In this document: positions 50,976-64,000 of the stretch, one piece after another
How the letters are laid out: every line of letters begins with the position of its first letter
How positions within the stretch are numbered: the stretch's first letter is position 1
NCBI RefSeq assembly: GCF_014905175.1
Contig: NC_057790.1
Span: forward strand, 18,750,469 to 18,814,468
Source: Aphidius gifuensis
Lineage: Eukaryota > Arthropoda > Insecta > Hymenoptera > Braconidae
DNA length: 64,000 bases
Reading direction: 5' to 3'
Position numbers and translations under genes: made by a program
The notes under the pieces: model-generated
The model's input: the letters and a program-made list of their open reading frames with translations, nothing else
Database searches by the model: none
What the model was told of the DNA's origin: nothing

Positions 50976-53900
50976 GTGAGTTTTTATATTTTATTTTTAA
51001 TTAAATTAATTTTTTGTTGATGTTAATAATCAAAAATAGACTAAAGTTTAATATTATTTAAATAATTGAAATTTAAAAGTTGAAATAAATTTTAAAAAAA
51101 AATGTTGAAGCAGCCAACCAAGTTGGCCATCGTGGTGGTTATATACGTGATGAATTGGAACGGTTGAACGTTGTCGTCTATACGTTGACGTTTTGTACGT
51201 TATTTGCATTTTAATATTGTAATGAAAAATTCTTAGAACGATACTGAATATATATTCGATTTGCTTGTGCGATCTAACACAAGTACAGTTACACAAGTTA
51301 CTCGTTTATAATTTTTTATTTCTTCCTCATTCATTGAAACTAACAATAAATAAATAAATGAATAAATAAATATTATAAATATTTAAAAAATAACACAAAA
51401 TATCATTCAATTTAATTAGAAAAAAATTATATAAATAGATATAGACATATCAAAAAATAGTTGATCGTTAAAAAAAAATCTACAAACAAAAAAAAAGTTC
51501 AAATTATTTAGCAGCTAATAAAAATAATTTCTAATTGGGTGAACAAACTTTAATTCAGCCTTGAACTATGAATATTCATAAAAATTAATTATCATTGATA
51601 AAAAATTTCTAACTTTCATTTACAATGAAATTTGATCAAAATTATTTACAACAATTAAAATTTCAAGTTGCCAAATTCATCATGCTAAAAAGTTTTTGTT
51701 TTAATACTTTTTTCGTCAATTAAATAATCAATTAACCCTCAATTTAAATAAAAATTTATAAACAAGTAGAATCAATTTAAAGATTTGTCTATGTAGATTA
51801 ATGTTGTATAAATATATTTATGGGGGAACAAATGTTCTGGCATCACATAGGACATTAAAAGTCTAAACGACAATGCTTTCGCATAGTTTCATGTAGTCCA
51901 ACTCTACAAGACAAGCACATCACTCACAATAAATCTCCAATAAATATAAAAATAAAAAACAAAGTATATTTTGAGCATTGAAATAGCTACTATTATTTTA
52001 AAAAAATCTTCTCTTCAGTGTCTTTTTATCTAAAAATAAAAATTTAAATAAATCATAAATATAAATATAGATGTTTAGCAATTTTAACAGTTGTGTTTAG
52101 ATTCGAAAGGCACGTTGTTATATACACCGTTGTATAAACCTATTCATACCCATACTATTTGAGAAAATAGTTGTATGATTACGACACTTGCTTTGTGACC
52201 TGGATTTGCTTTCTTGCGCGTCTCTCCTCTCTTATAATATACCCACGTACTCACTCTACTTACACGTGTTTGTATCCAATATTTATTTATTTTTATTTTA
52301 AATCATCATTAATTTTTTTATTTCTATTTTTTTTTACATTAGCCTATTATTAATAATAATAATAACTATTTTGCTATATTTCCACATAAATTCAAGCACA
52401 AAAAATATAAAACCCTTTTATTTATAATTTTAATGTAAAATTAATTTAATTTTTTTTTATCCCATACACTCTCGTACAACGTTTATATATATACAAATTA
52501 AAAATAAATAAATTTACATCTAGAGAAAAAAAAATTTACAGAAAAAGTTGACATATTTTTTTTTTTTTTTTATTTCAAGTTTTGTTGAGAAGTTTGTAAC
52601 TCGAGTTATTTTACAACTTGAAATCCACATATATATTTATTTACAACTATACATATATATATTGAAAGAATAAAAAAAAAAAAAAAATATAAATATTCTG
52701 GTTAGTTTTATGAATGCAAATAGGGGTATTTAACTTGTCTCTATATACTAGAGTAAAATGTGCATAAAAAGCACTGACATTTTGTAGAAATAAAAAATAA
52801 AAAAAAGAGAGGGGTTGAAAATAAGGGAAAAAATGTCGATACAAAATGTTTTGTCAGTATATATATGTAAAAGTAACATAATAATATACATACTTTTATA
52901 TATTATATTTTTTTTTTTTTGAATTCATGATATCTTTTGTGATCGTGTATGATATATGTATGTTGTGAGCGACGCCGGCTGATGGCTTGTTGCAAGAGCG
53001 GTAGAAAAGTTTGCATCTTGAATAATGGAAAACCGTGCTATTTCTATTCTGAAATCAATACGTGTCTACATCACATACACTCTATACACACTAGAAAAAA
53101 AAAAAAAGGTAAAAAAACAAGAAAATTCAAAGCATAAAGCTTTTTGAGTAATGAAAATAAAAATATTATTTTATTTTTTTTTTTTTAACTCTATTTTAAG
53201 TATTATTTTTTATGCACTTAGTCTAAATATTTAAAAAAAAAAAGTTATAAAAATAATAAAGTATTAATTTTTTTATTTTTATACCAATTTTTAATGTCAA
53301 TTATTTTGATTTTTTAAATTGTTTATATATGTCAAAAGTATATAAATGCCAAGATTATTATGATGATAATTATTTTTTTTTTATGATTATATTGCAAAAA
53401 GTATATGTCAGTGTGTTGTTATTATTATATTATTTTTTTCAAAGTTATATAGTTGATTGTTATTGTAAACTAGCAGTAGTGTGTCTTGCTTGATTAGCTC
53501 AGTGAATCGTAAATTTACATCTTCACTGTCTGTCTGTTTTACCAAGACAACATTGCCCAACTGACATATCCGTTCTACCATGCATTAACTTAAATAATAT
53601 ATATAAAATTTTTTTTTATTTTTTATATATTATATTGTTTATATTACAAATTTAACAATTGAAAAAAAATAAATTATTTTACATATATTTATACAAAAAA
53701 AAAATTACAAATAATTATTATTAATTTAGTAATGTATTTATTATATATATAAATATTTCAAGTGAATATTTTATATAATAATTTTGTTGTTTTTGTTAAT
53801 ATAATATATTTTTAGTTGATTTTTTATTTATAATTTTTGTTTTTGTCTCGATGGTTTTTGAGTGTGAATGATTTCATGAGACAGACGACAGATATATTAT

Positions 53901-53984
53901 ATTTTAGTGTGTTGGTATATAAAGATATTTAAAAATGGGGGCAATATATGTATTTGTGTATGAAACATATATACATATATATTT

Positions 53985-54150
53985 TTGATGTGTAGGGCAG
54001 GTCGCGGGTGCGTCTTTGTAAATCACGGTGAATATCGCAATTACCCGTGGCCCGGAAATAGACTCCGTTCATGTTGAGGGATAAAATAAGCTGAAGTGAG
54101 TGACTGTGGCCTGTGGCATCGTGGTTATCTTGGTTGTCTTTGTTTTTTGC
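53985..54150. promoter_or_regulatory. Balanced-composition island, possible cis-regulatory element
   Basis: Words include GGGCAGGTCGCGGGTGCG, CACGGTGAATATCGCAATTA and GGCCTGTGGCATCGTGG in a strongly AT-rich intron. A 90-codon minus-strand ORF overlaps it but lacks domain signal or splice context. A regulatory role is inferred. Confidence 0.25.
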
Positions 54151-57100
54151 AAAAATATATATATATCTCATCGTCATTACGTCGTTTTTATATACCATCA
54201 TTTTATGTTAATATATTTAAACTCATAAATTTATTTCTTCCTTTCTTTTTTTTTTAAAATTTTATTTATATTTTTTATTTTTTTTTAATTTAATTATGAA
54301 ACAAAAGAACAAAAAAATTAATAAATATACTTGACGTAATATTTTTTAAATAGATTTTTAATATATTCATTTAATTATAATTTTTTTTTTGTATTTTTTC
54401 TAGTCTCACCATTAATTATTGAGGTTTTTTTTTAAAGTCAATGTTTCTTTTTTTTTTTTGGGAGACTTTTTTGATGTTACTTAATTAACTTTTGAACTTT
54501 TGTTAATTAGAGTATATATACAAGTATTATTTATAATGATATTTTTAAACTTGTATATATTTTTTTTTTCACGATTATATTTATTTTTTCAAGGATATAT
54601 TTATTCTATGGTTGTTTAACGATCAATATCACACTGTGCACATATATGCCTACCACTGATATTACATTGATATCTCGACTTTGTTATATTTCATCTTTTT
54701 ATTTAAACAATAAAAATATAAAACATAAATATTGTTGATCATCCAACAAAGATTATAATAGAAACATTTATTTTTCAATAGTAGAAACAATCAGTTGAAT
54801 TTTATAAAAAAAATTGTACTTTCAATTTTTTTTTTCATTTAACAATATCATTTTATTTATTTTTTAAAAATAAATTTCACAACGTAATAGATCCCACAAT
54901 GTTTATAAAACATTCACAATCATCTTGGTGAAAGTTTAAGTGAAAAAAAAAAAAAAACCAAATTAATTGTGACATGTAACTCTTTTGAGACTAAATAATT
55001 TTGATTGAAAAATATTATATAAATTAAGTTATAAAAATAGAAAATTCAATAGAGTTTTACTGGATTTATCGGTAATTTATTTATTGAATAATAAATATAT
55101 GAAGAATAATAGATTAGGCACTATGAATTTATGTAGATATTTTTGAGAATTAAAATTAAATAATCATTATATCTGCAGCTTTATGCCATGTGACATGACA
55201 ACGAATCAATGAAATATTCACAAAGCTTTTAAATATTTGCCTTAATTTTCTTCACGTTTATTTGCTCTTTACTTTACTATTTTATGACAAACTAAACTAA
55301 CGATAATTATTTATTCCACCATAAGTAAAAAAAATAAAATGATAATCTAAAAAACCTATCTCATCAATTTATAAATTGAATAATTAATTATTAAAAATAA
55401 ATTTTAATCTATAGCTTATTAATATTTTTTAATAACTTGATATAATATTTTCATTATAATTATAATATTAATTATATTTTTTATATTTTTACCAGTATTA
55501 TAACTGCGTAAATTTCTTTACCATAAATAGCAATCTTTTTTTTTTTGAATTTTTTTTTTGTGTTAATGTATGGTGGTTCTGATCAGTTCCTCCATCCACG
55601 TAGTGAACATTTTGGTAAGTGGGTCAAATGGAAAGTCAGGGGAATATATATAAGTATATTTAAGCATTAAAAAAAAAGGCCTTGGGCTTAAATTTGTCAG
55701 TTAAAATCAACCAAGTTTCGCTTTTTCTTTTTAAAACATCCATGTATTATTTTATTTTTTCAATTTTTTTATATATACAACGTGAAATGGCCTCGTAAAT
55801 ACCCTCATAATGTCTCCACGTGTCAATTTTATATTTCCGCGATTAAATTCGTCTTTAAATTTGTTAAAAAATAATTAATAAAAAATTTTTTTTAATTGTT
55901 TTTATATATAATAAATATTCTTTTTCTATATCCCCATCTCAACGAGAGATTAATTATTTTTTTGTTTATTATGATAAAAGAAATATTGTATATCAAAAAA
56001 GAAAAAAAAAGAGAAGACATTTGTCTTCTTTTTAGATTCATCTGGCGAATATTAGACATCAACAATGAATCTTCATTAATCAACCTAGGCCTAGTATACA
56101 TATATATATCATTGTCTCAAGGTTAATCTTACTTTTCGAGAAATTACGACCTTTGCCATTATACACACTGTGTAAAATGCAGAGTGTCTTACTCACCTTT
56201 AGATCCTGTTTCTTTTATTTTTAACCTTTTTATTTTTTCAATATTAAAATATAAAAAATATAAAAAAAAAAAAAATAAACACATACATATATATTCAAAA
56301 TATATGTATGTTAAAATTTGTTATTTCATTTTATTCAATTTTTAACTGTATTAACATATATTAATATAAATGTTTACATTTATCAAAAGGAAGGAATGTA
56401 TAATTTTTTAGTATACATGTAAACAAATAAATTAATATATAAATAAATTAATTGCTATAAATATATATAAATAAATTGAAAAACCAAAAAAAATTATTAT
56501 ATTAAATGTGTAATTTTTTTTTGTATATTTATTTATATTTTTAAATTTATTTTTTATTTATATTTATATGCTTCTTTTTTAATTCATTGATTTGTATTTT
56601 CTTAATTTTATTGTAAAAAAAAAAAAAAATTAAATTATTTATTTTTTTGCGTGCAAAGCTTCTTTCACTCATCTCATGGTCAACAACATTCCTTCGGGAT
56701 GTTTCTCGACGCACCCACTCACCTTTTTCATCCATTCCTTTTTTGCCTGATCTCAGAAATGAAAGTCATATTCTCTCTTCGAACAACCAATCATATTTAT
56801 CTCATCCCTTTGACCCTTTTTTTTTTTTTTTATCATCATTATTATTGTTGTTAATATTTAAAGAAAAAAAAAAAAGTTATTTATTTCTTTTATTTTTCAT
56901 GGATGTTATCTTTTCTCTTGGTGAATAAAATTTAACATCATCCGTCGCACAAAAAGACACTGATATAATCAAACATTTTTGCAATTTATTTTATCCAGAT
57001 GAAAAATAAACCAAGTAAGATGTCCAGATGAATTCGATTTGTGCGTTATATCGCATCAACAAATCTGACTTGAAATTTTTATTTCAAATATTGCGTCTAT

Positions 57101-59559
57101 TTTTTATTTTTAAAATAAATATATTTTTTATGAATATGACAGATGTATTACTTTTTAAATATATTTAAAAGGTATTTCATGTTGAATGTTATTTTTATTT
57201 GCTGCACTTTATTTTTAATATATCAACCACCAAAATGGTTTAAAAAAAAAAACGAAATATAGCTTTCTTATATAAATGAAAGTGTCGAATAATATATGTA
57301 TGTTAATTATAATTAATCACAAGTATTAACATGTCAAAATGTTTATAAAAGTATTTGACAGTTGATCGACAAGTGTAAATTGAAAAAAAAATAATAAAAA
57401 AAATCGCATTAAAAATTTCATTTGAAATAAAAAACCTTGTGGAATTTTTTATTTTAATAATATTTTTGCGGTGATATTTAATTTATAAATTATTGAATAA
57501 AAATATACTTTGATATTTTGAGTATTATACACTGATAAAGATAAAATTTCATGATAAATTATACAATTTCATTCGTGTCACAAATTATTGACGCTTCATC
57601 TCATTAAAAAGGCAAAATTTCATCAACAAAATTACCAAAGTTAATTTAATTTAATACACTAAAGCTTAATTTATTATCAGTTTTTTTTTTTATTTGATAT
57701 TGTTAATGACTGATAATTTTAATAAAAGAAAAAAAAAATTGAAATAATTTATGTTTGGGCAGCTGTGAGTCAAAGACTTTTGGCTTCGATGCATCGTGTT
57801 CGCGGTCGTTAGCTACTGTTTCATGTCAGTCAAATTTATTTTATTTTTTTTTGAATAATAAGAAACTGCTGGTCGATGATGCTATAGCTAAAAAATAAAC
57901 ATATCTTTATAATGCATTATAAATTTAAGTAAAATTTTAACTTGTGCTATTTTTATCGTGAATAAAGTTTGTGAAATTTTAATAATTTTTTTTTACATAT
58001 ATTTTTTAACAAAAAATTATTTTGTTTCTTTGAATATTCAACGGTTTATATTTATTTTTTAATTTTTTTTTTTCCTTAGCAACTGTAGTTGCTCAGTTTA
58101 TATTATAAAAAAACAATTAATTAATTGAATTTGTGTTGATTGTTTGTGATACTTTTTGAAAGAAAGAAGGGTGAGTTCGAAAAAATTAATTAATTAAATA
58201 TCCAAACGTTGAAAATATTACTTTTTGGATTTTTAATTAATTTTTTTTTTTTATCATACGAAAGAAAAAAACTACAAGGTCAAGCTTTAAATTTTAAACA
58301 GTCATATATACATTAAGCTATTTAAAAAATAAAAAAATAGAAAATTTTGTTTTCTTTTTTGAATATATTTTTTTTTCTTTTCCATTTAATTTTTTGTTTT
58401 CTATTTTTTACGGTCTCACTTTTATCCCTCGCATATTTTTGGCATGTTTATGTGCATCTGCTTGTTTTAGTTTTTCCTTTTTGCAAATTTTTAAATTCTA
58501 TATCTGCAATATCTAAAATAAATAACTTGGCAATAGTTCAATTTTCATAAACTTCATAACATAAAAAATGAAGAAAAAAAAAAATTCATCCAAGCTGTTA
58601 ATTTTCATTTATATATAAACGAAAATTGTTTATTTAAAAAAAATTATATAAAATACAACATATAAATTTAACGATTTATTTTTATATATTTTTTTATATA
58701 ACATTGTATTATTTAATTGGGTCGCAGTGCATTGACAGTGAGGGTAGCTACCCCCTGTTGTCTGGAAATTTACGTGTGTGTATATATTTTTCTGCGCCAA
58801 TATACAAGAATCAAGACTGAATTGTATGGCCCAGTTGTAATACGCATGCGTTTATAAACTTGAGAAAGTCAATGATATGAGTTGTTCACGAAAATAACAT
58901 AATCGATACATTGAAAATTTAAAAATGTCTGCGTAATATTATATCTTCAATAAATAAAATATATAAAAAAATTAATTTTACAATATTCTTTTTAAATTTC
59001 TATAAATAGCTAAATATTTTATTTTCAAAAAAAAAAAAACATCAAACAACATTATAAATTTAAAACGGGAAAAGAATATATATATAAAAATTTTATTTTC
59101 TCTCAAGTTACACTTGAGCTTTTTTTAAGTTGTAAAATATTCTTGAGATAAATCGATAATTTTACTACTTTGTCAATATGATAATACAAGTTTCGATTAC
59201 TTTGATATAATAAAATTCATGATACAGCAATATGCTTTGAAAGTGCGACGACGTAGTTTTATCGTGCTTTTTTGTTTTGTATATATTAACTAAAATAATA
59301 AAGATGAAAATTGCACAATTTTCGATTACATCCATATGCGATAAAGAATATAGTTGAGAATAGAAAAAAAAGAGTTTAAAATATATTACGATTAAATAAA
59401 TAAGAAAAAATAAAATAACATGTGATACAGTGGTGGTTAGTTGTGATATTACAAAATCGATTTGATGACCTAGTTAAACAGTACAATGTTGATGTGAACC
59501 TGGGAGTTGTGAGATTCACCATACATACATATATATAATGTTAAAAAGTAGAAGGTGGA

Positions 59560-59765
59560 AAATGGGGGGGGGGGTTATCCGAAGGTTGGTAGTTGCTTGG
59601 GAAACCCGGGACGAGGGCAGCCATTGACCTAGATGGCCTCTCAGCAAAGACAAACATACCATGACAACAAAACAGACACACTTTCGAGACCAGCCACGCC
59701 AATAAATATATATACAGGAGCCACATCCAGCCACCAGGGTCTCGTCCCTGGCCCTGATCATATCT
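59560..59765. promoter_or_regulatory. GC-rich island with poly(G) and inverted repeat
   Basis: It starts with 11 G (59564-59574), then CCCGGGACGAGGG (59605-59617) and ends with the inverted repeat CCAGGG-TCTCGT-CCCTGG at 59734-59751. Two overlapping minus-strand ORFs of about 80 codons differ by a frame and neither resembles a protein family. A regulatory role is inferred. Confidence 0.3.
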
Positions 59766-59999
59766 TGAAAATCTAGAACACACTAACAATTGTCCATTAC
59801 ATCCTTTTTCTAGAATATATAGGGGATGATTTATTATTTTATTTTTTCATTTAATTTTTATTCTTATACTTTATCACACCCTATATTATAATTCATTATG
59901 GTTTGATGAATATATGAATAGCTGGTTCGATGAGTATGAAAAGAAAAAAACCCCTTTTTGTTGTGTATATATGTACAACAAAATATTCATGATGCAAAA

Positions 60000-60235
60000 G
60001 CTTGTGTGTGCTGGATATAACCAAGTGTTCCTCTCTTTATTACGCGACAGAGGATCACAAGAACATTGGAGAGGGTTCTTCTCAGTGGAGGTCGCTGCTA
60101 CGTTAGCAAACTCAAAATATTGCTGTTGCCGTCTTTCATTTATTGATCGTGTCTGCGATCATACTGGGTGTTACTGCTGATGCTGATGTTGCTCCTCATG
60201 CACACATGAACATTGCACATTGCATTTTACGCGGT
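60000..60235. promoter_or_regulatory. Balanced-composition island, possible cis-regulatory element
   Basis: Includes GGAGGTCGCTGCTACG, TTGATCGTGTCTGCGATCA (inverted TGATCG/CGATCA halves) and GCTGATGCTGATG. An 88-codon plus-strand ORF passes through it but has no domain signal, and most of its length is outside the island. Confidence 0.25.
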
Positions 60236-63200
60236 ATTATTTTGTCTTTTTAAATATATCAACATTTTCATCATTTAAATTTTTATATTTTATAATTACA
60301 ACAGGGTTGTTTTTTAAAAATTATTTAACATTTATAAATGGTTCGTGTTTTTTAAATATAGATTTTTAAATCAAGAGTCAACTTTTTTTTTTTCGTCAGT
60401 TGATTATCATTGGACTTTCATTGATTTTTTATTTTACACAAATGACAAACATTTGAGTAATAAATTTTGGATTATTGTCATTAACAGTTCAAATGTAAAT
60501 AAATTATGATATAGCTTAAATTGGCACATGCGTAATAAGCATCTACAATTTATATATTTTTTTTTGTGTAAAATGTAGTTTAGCCAGCCGCTGTTTGGCG
60601 TCGCTCTACATAAGCCATTTAATATTTTAAGAGTTGAATAATAATAATGAAAATATGTAAATATTTTTAAAATAATGATTAATTTTATCAGTTTTTTATT
60701 AAAATCAAAATTTAACAAAAAAAAAGATAACTGAAATAAAAAGCAATTGACTTTACAACACAAATAAAAAAAAAATAATTAATTCAAATTTATATATATG
60801 AATTATGTAATCATATTTGCCTTAAGACTTTTAATCTCTTGAACAAATTTTATACGAAAAAAAATAATATAATACTGACCTCATTATAATTAACAACGTT
60901 GAAGAAAAATTAGTTTTTTTTTTTTTATGAAATTTAAAAAATTCCGTAATTCAATTAATTTTAAATTAAAATTAATTCTAACTAATCTATTTTAAAGATT
61001 ATAAATAAATAAATTAAATTTATGATAGCAAATTTTTATATTTTTAGTTTAAAAATATTTAACTTAATATTATAAATTTATTTTTTGATAAATTTAAAAA
61101 AACCTTGAAACTGATTAAATTTATAAACAAAGTTACAATTATTTTTTTTTTTATTATTTATATAACATGATAATCAAATTTCTTTCTCATTAAAAATATA
61201 TATTACACATTTTAAAAATTTAAAAAACAAAGATTATTCTCAATTTATTATATATATAAAATATATTTTACATAATTGTATAATAAAAAATATTTTATAG
61301 TATATACAAAAATAGCTGAAAATAAACTACAGTATTATTTTGTGGGTGTTTATATTGAATGTTGTAAAACTACAACTGTCGTTGATTGTTTTACAACAGC
61401 AACATAAAAATATATATAAAAAAAAAAATAATATAATTTTTTATAAAAATAAAAAATTTCAAGCAAAACTCCTTGTGTTGTCTACGCTTTGGATTAGCTC
61501 ATGTTCGCGTGGGTGAACGGCACAATATCGTGGCTCAGTGGTTACGTTATTATATAGCGAGAAAATAAAATGATCCTTCGGGGAGACATTGTAAAATAAC
61601 TATAAGGACTGATGTAACGGAACGATGAACTTTTTAAAAATTTTACTATATATATATTATTTTTTTTATTTTTACTTGAATGAATCTGAAGGGCAGTTTA
61701 CTTTCAAAGTCATAGAAAATAAAAATATATAAAATTATATATTCAATCCGCCAGACAGTAAATAACTTGATGCTTGAAAAAATAAAAAAAAATTTTTTAT
61801 CAATAAAATTGATAATAATTTACAGCTTAATATATAAATATTTTTTAAAAATTTATACTACTTATTTTATTATTTATAAAAATATTAAAAGAAAATAATT
61901 TATAGTATCATTTATTGAAGGAAAAAAAAAATAGACAAAACACTAATTTAAAAAAAAATGAAAAACGCTATTGTAGATTTTAAAATTAAAAGTATACAAG
62001 GGCAAGATAAAAATTGCGGAGGGTGTTCAGTGGGATGGGTCAGGGTTAGTGTCGGAGGTTAGGTTTTCTCTGGCCATTCAACGAACAAGCAAGAGCAAGA
62101 GTGAGATATAGATATGAGTATTGAGAGAGCAAAAAATAATAAGAGAGACAAAGTGATAAATATACAAGCTGGTATATATAAAAGACATGAAGAAAGCAAA
62201 ACCATATATATACAAGACGATCGATACCATAAAACACTCCATGTACACTGAGGGACTGAGGGACTGAGGCAAAAAAAAAAATGTATATTTTTCTACCAAC
62301 TTGCATGGTACACGCGAACACACATTTCATTTCTGTAAAATTTTCCGGCATAATATTTTAGTCTTTTAACAAAAGTCATTCTTTTTTTTTTTTTTTAAAT
62401 TATCTCAGCTTAATGAGTTATTAAAAAAAATAATAATTTCATTTTTAATGTGTATTAGACCAATGAATTTATTTAAAATATTATTATTTTTATTCAATTG
62501 AATTAAAATAAAATTATGAATTTTTTTAAATTGATTATTGTAGCAAATAAATTATATAAATGAATAATAAATATTATTTATTTTTAATAATTTTAATGAT
62601 GAATAATATGTAAATTGTCAATACGAGTTTTATAATTTTTTTTGAAAAGATTATATTTAAACAACTTTCTAATTAGTCATTAGTTGTTGTTATCCAATTG
62701 TCACAAAATTTTATTTGAAAAAATATTATAATGTGTAAAAAATAAATTCTATTATTAGTTGCTGAAAGAAAAATAAAAAAATTATTTTATTTTTTTATTT
62801 AAAGTATATAAAAGATAATAATAAATAAAAAAAAAAAAAAAAAAAACCCACTAGACGACCTTGGCCAACTTAAAAATTTTGAAAGATAATATTAAAATTC
62901 ATTATCGTGTTTATCCGTAGGCTATAGAAAAAAAATAAAATAAAATAATATTGAGTATTAAAAAAAAGAAAAAGTCATAATGATATCATTAGTTTATCAG
63001 TTAACACGAAAAATGATGATAAATTAAAAAAAAAAAATTTCTATTGTCAGTGTTATTTGAACAAGCAAACGGTCAAGTTTAGACTTTTTTTTTCTAAGCT
63101 TGAAACTAACTTAGAAATCATTTAGTATGCAAATTGTATTTTTGATTGAAGATACATACAAAAGTAATATATTAATTTTGAAAAATTATTTATAAATCCG

Positions 63201-63608
63201 GGTGTATACATGTCTGATAACTGCTGCCATCTGTGGCACTTGTTAATGTTCCTCCAGCTTCATTTAAAAAGTAAACAAGTTGGTGTATTTTATTAATTTA
63301 TGTATATATATATATATTGAGTTTTTGGTTCAGTAGAAAGTCAATTCTCTCACGTAGTTGTCAGTTAACTTTGGGGCACAAAGGGGGTCAACGAGTAAAA
63401 AAAAAAGAGGATACATTTAAAACTTTTGGCAACTGTGTTATACACTCACTGTGCTCATACATATTGGCCATGAACAAAAAATAATATTTAAAAGTATCTC
63501 AAAGTAAAATTTATTTCCTTTCTTTTTATCATAATTAAAAAATATATAGATATTCATTTGGTGTTGTTATATAATTAAACTAATAATTAAATTATTTTTT
63601 TGTTTCAG

Positions 63609-63659
63609 ATTTTCAAGACATTGTCTAGTAACAGTATTCAAGATTGATTGATATCTTCA
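63609..63659 (+). other. Probable 51-nt leader exon
   Basis: It is bounded by TTTTTTGTTTCAG and GTAAGA. The sequence has no ATG and contains stops, so it would be untranslated. It is the last exon-like segment before the window edge. Confidence 0.35.
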
Positions 63660-64000
63660 GTAAGATTTATAGTAACAGAATTGAAAATTTCAAGTAAATT
63701 CTGTAGAATTGAGTTATTAAAATATAAATAATACTCTTTTCAAGTAACCAGATTGACCTCTATGTGACAAGATAAGAAAGAAAAATATATATATATATTA
63801 AATATTTTCATGCAACATTTGATTATTTTTCAAAACAAAAAAAAAGGAAAATAAATAAAAATTTTATCAAGTAGACAATGCCATAGATATATGCATAATT
63901 TAATAATGATTAAAAATCAAGTGGAAATATTAACAAGTTTAAATTATATAACTTGTGCTCTCCCACCAATACTCATACTAATCATCAACATTTAAAACAA
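63660..64000. other. AT-rich right edge, no feature seen
   Basis: Sequence after the last exon-like segment; no ORF, repeat array or RNA gene is recognisable. Confidence 0.5.

Larger units (their letters stand above)
50976..63608 (+). other. Probable 12.6 kb intron, AT-rich with compositional islands
   Basis: No supported coding exon. Islands of balanced composition are at about 51105-51200, 53985-54150, 55570-55640, 56690-56780, 59560-59765, 60000-60235, 61480-61620 and 61990-62110. They may be regulatory elements. The ORFs that overlap them have no family features and mixed low complexity. Many runs of A or T exceed 12 bases. Confidence 0.4.

Noticed and set aside
58078..58093. AGCAACTGTAGTTGCT palindrome as an RFX X-box
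   Set aside because: The half-sites are in the opposite orientation to the X-box (GCAAC then GTTGC), so the match is not valid.
59914..60180. 88-codon plus-strand ORF with several Cys
   Set aside because: The first half is low-complexity, the open frame runs only partly through the balanced island, and no family pattern of Cys spacing is seen.
61500..61560. tRNA-like word GTGGCTCAGTGGTTACG
   Set aside because: It resembles a D-arm, but no T-arm or acceptor stem pairing is present at the right distance.

Overview
The window is very AT-rich, with many homopolymer runs and short (about 65-120 bp) GT-AG introns, so it is nuclear DNA of an arthropod. The THAP-Tudor-Tudor-MBD-C2H2-PHD architecture of the gene at 16.7-23.4 kb is that of insect MBD-R2. 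Extreme AT bias and short introns suggest a holometabolous insect, perhaps a parasitoid wasp, but the species is inference only.

The left 24 kb is gene-dense. In order: the 3' part of an M13 (neprilysin-like) metallopeptidase gene (+, cut by the window edge); convergent to it, a small secreted repeat protein with a possible GPI tail (-); a seven-exon TMEM62-type metallophosphoesterase/membrane protein (-); an intergenic stretch holding a five-copy ~123 bp tandem array whose units look like micro-exons between splice sites; a synaptotagmin-like tandem-C2 membrane protein (+, 7 or 8 coding exons); 60S acidic ribosomal protein P1 (-, four exons, TCT-type initiator); and MBD-R2 (+, 12 or 13 coding exons), the insect counterpart of PHF20 and a subunit of the NSL histone acetyltransferase complex. 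Exon boundaries were read by hand; every junction keeps frame and follows GT-AG.

From about 23.9 kb to the right edge I find no protein-domain exon. There is a spliced transcript at 23.95-25.6 kb with a 39-codon ORF, a GC-rich promoter-like block at 41.7-41.87 kb followed by a possible leader exon ending at 42,676, a 772-nt exon-like segment at 50,204-50,975 and a 51-nt one at 63,609-63,659. I read these as untranslated leader exons of a long, multi-promoter gene whose coding part lies beyond the right edge. The long introns carry isolated islands of balanced base composition in an AT-rich background, the expected look of cis-regulatory elements around a developmental regulator.

No CRISPR array, tRNA, rRNA, intact transposon or viral gene was recognised. 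The genes do not form a functional pathway together.
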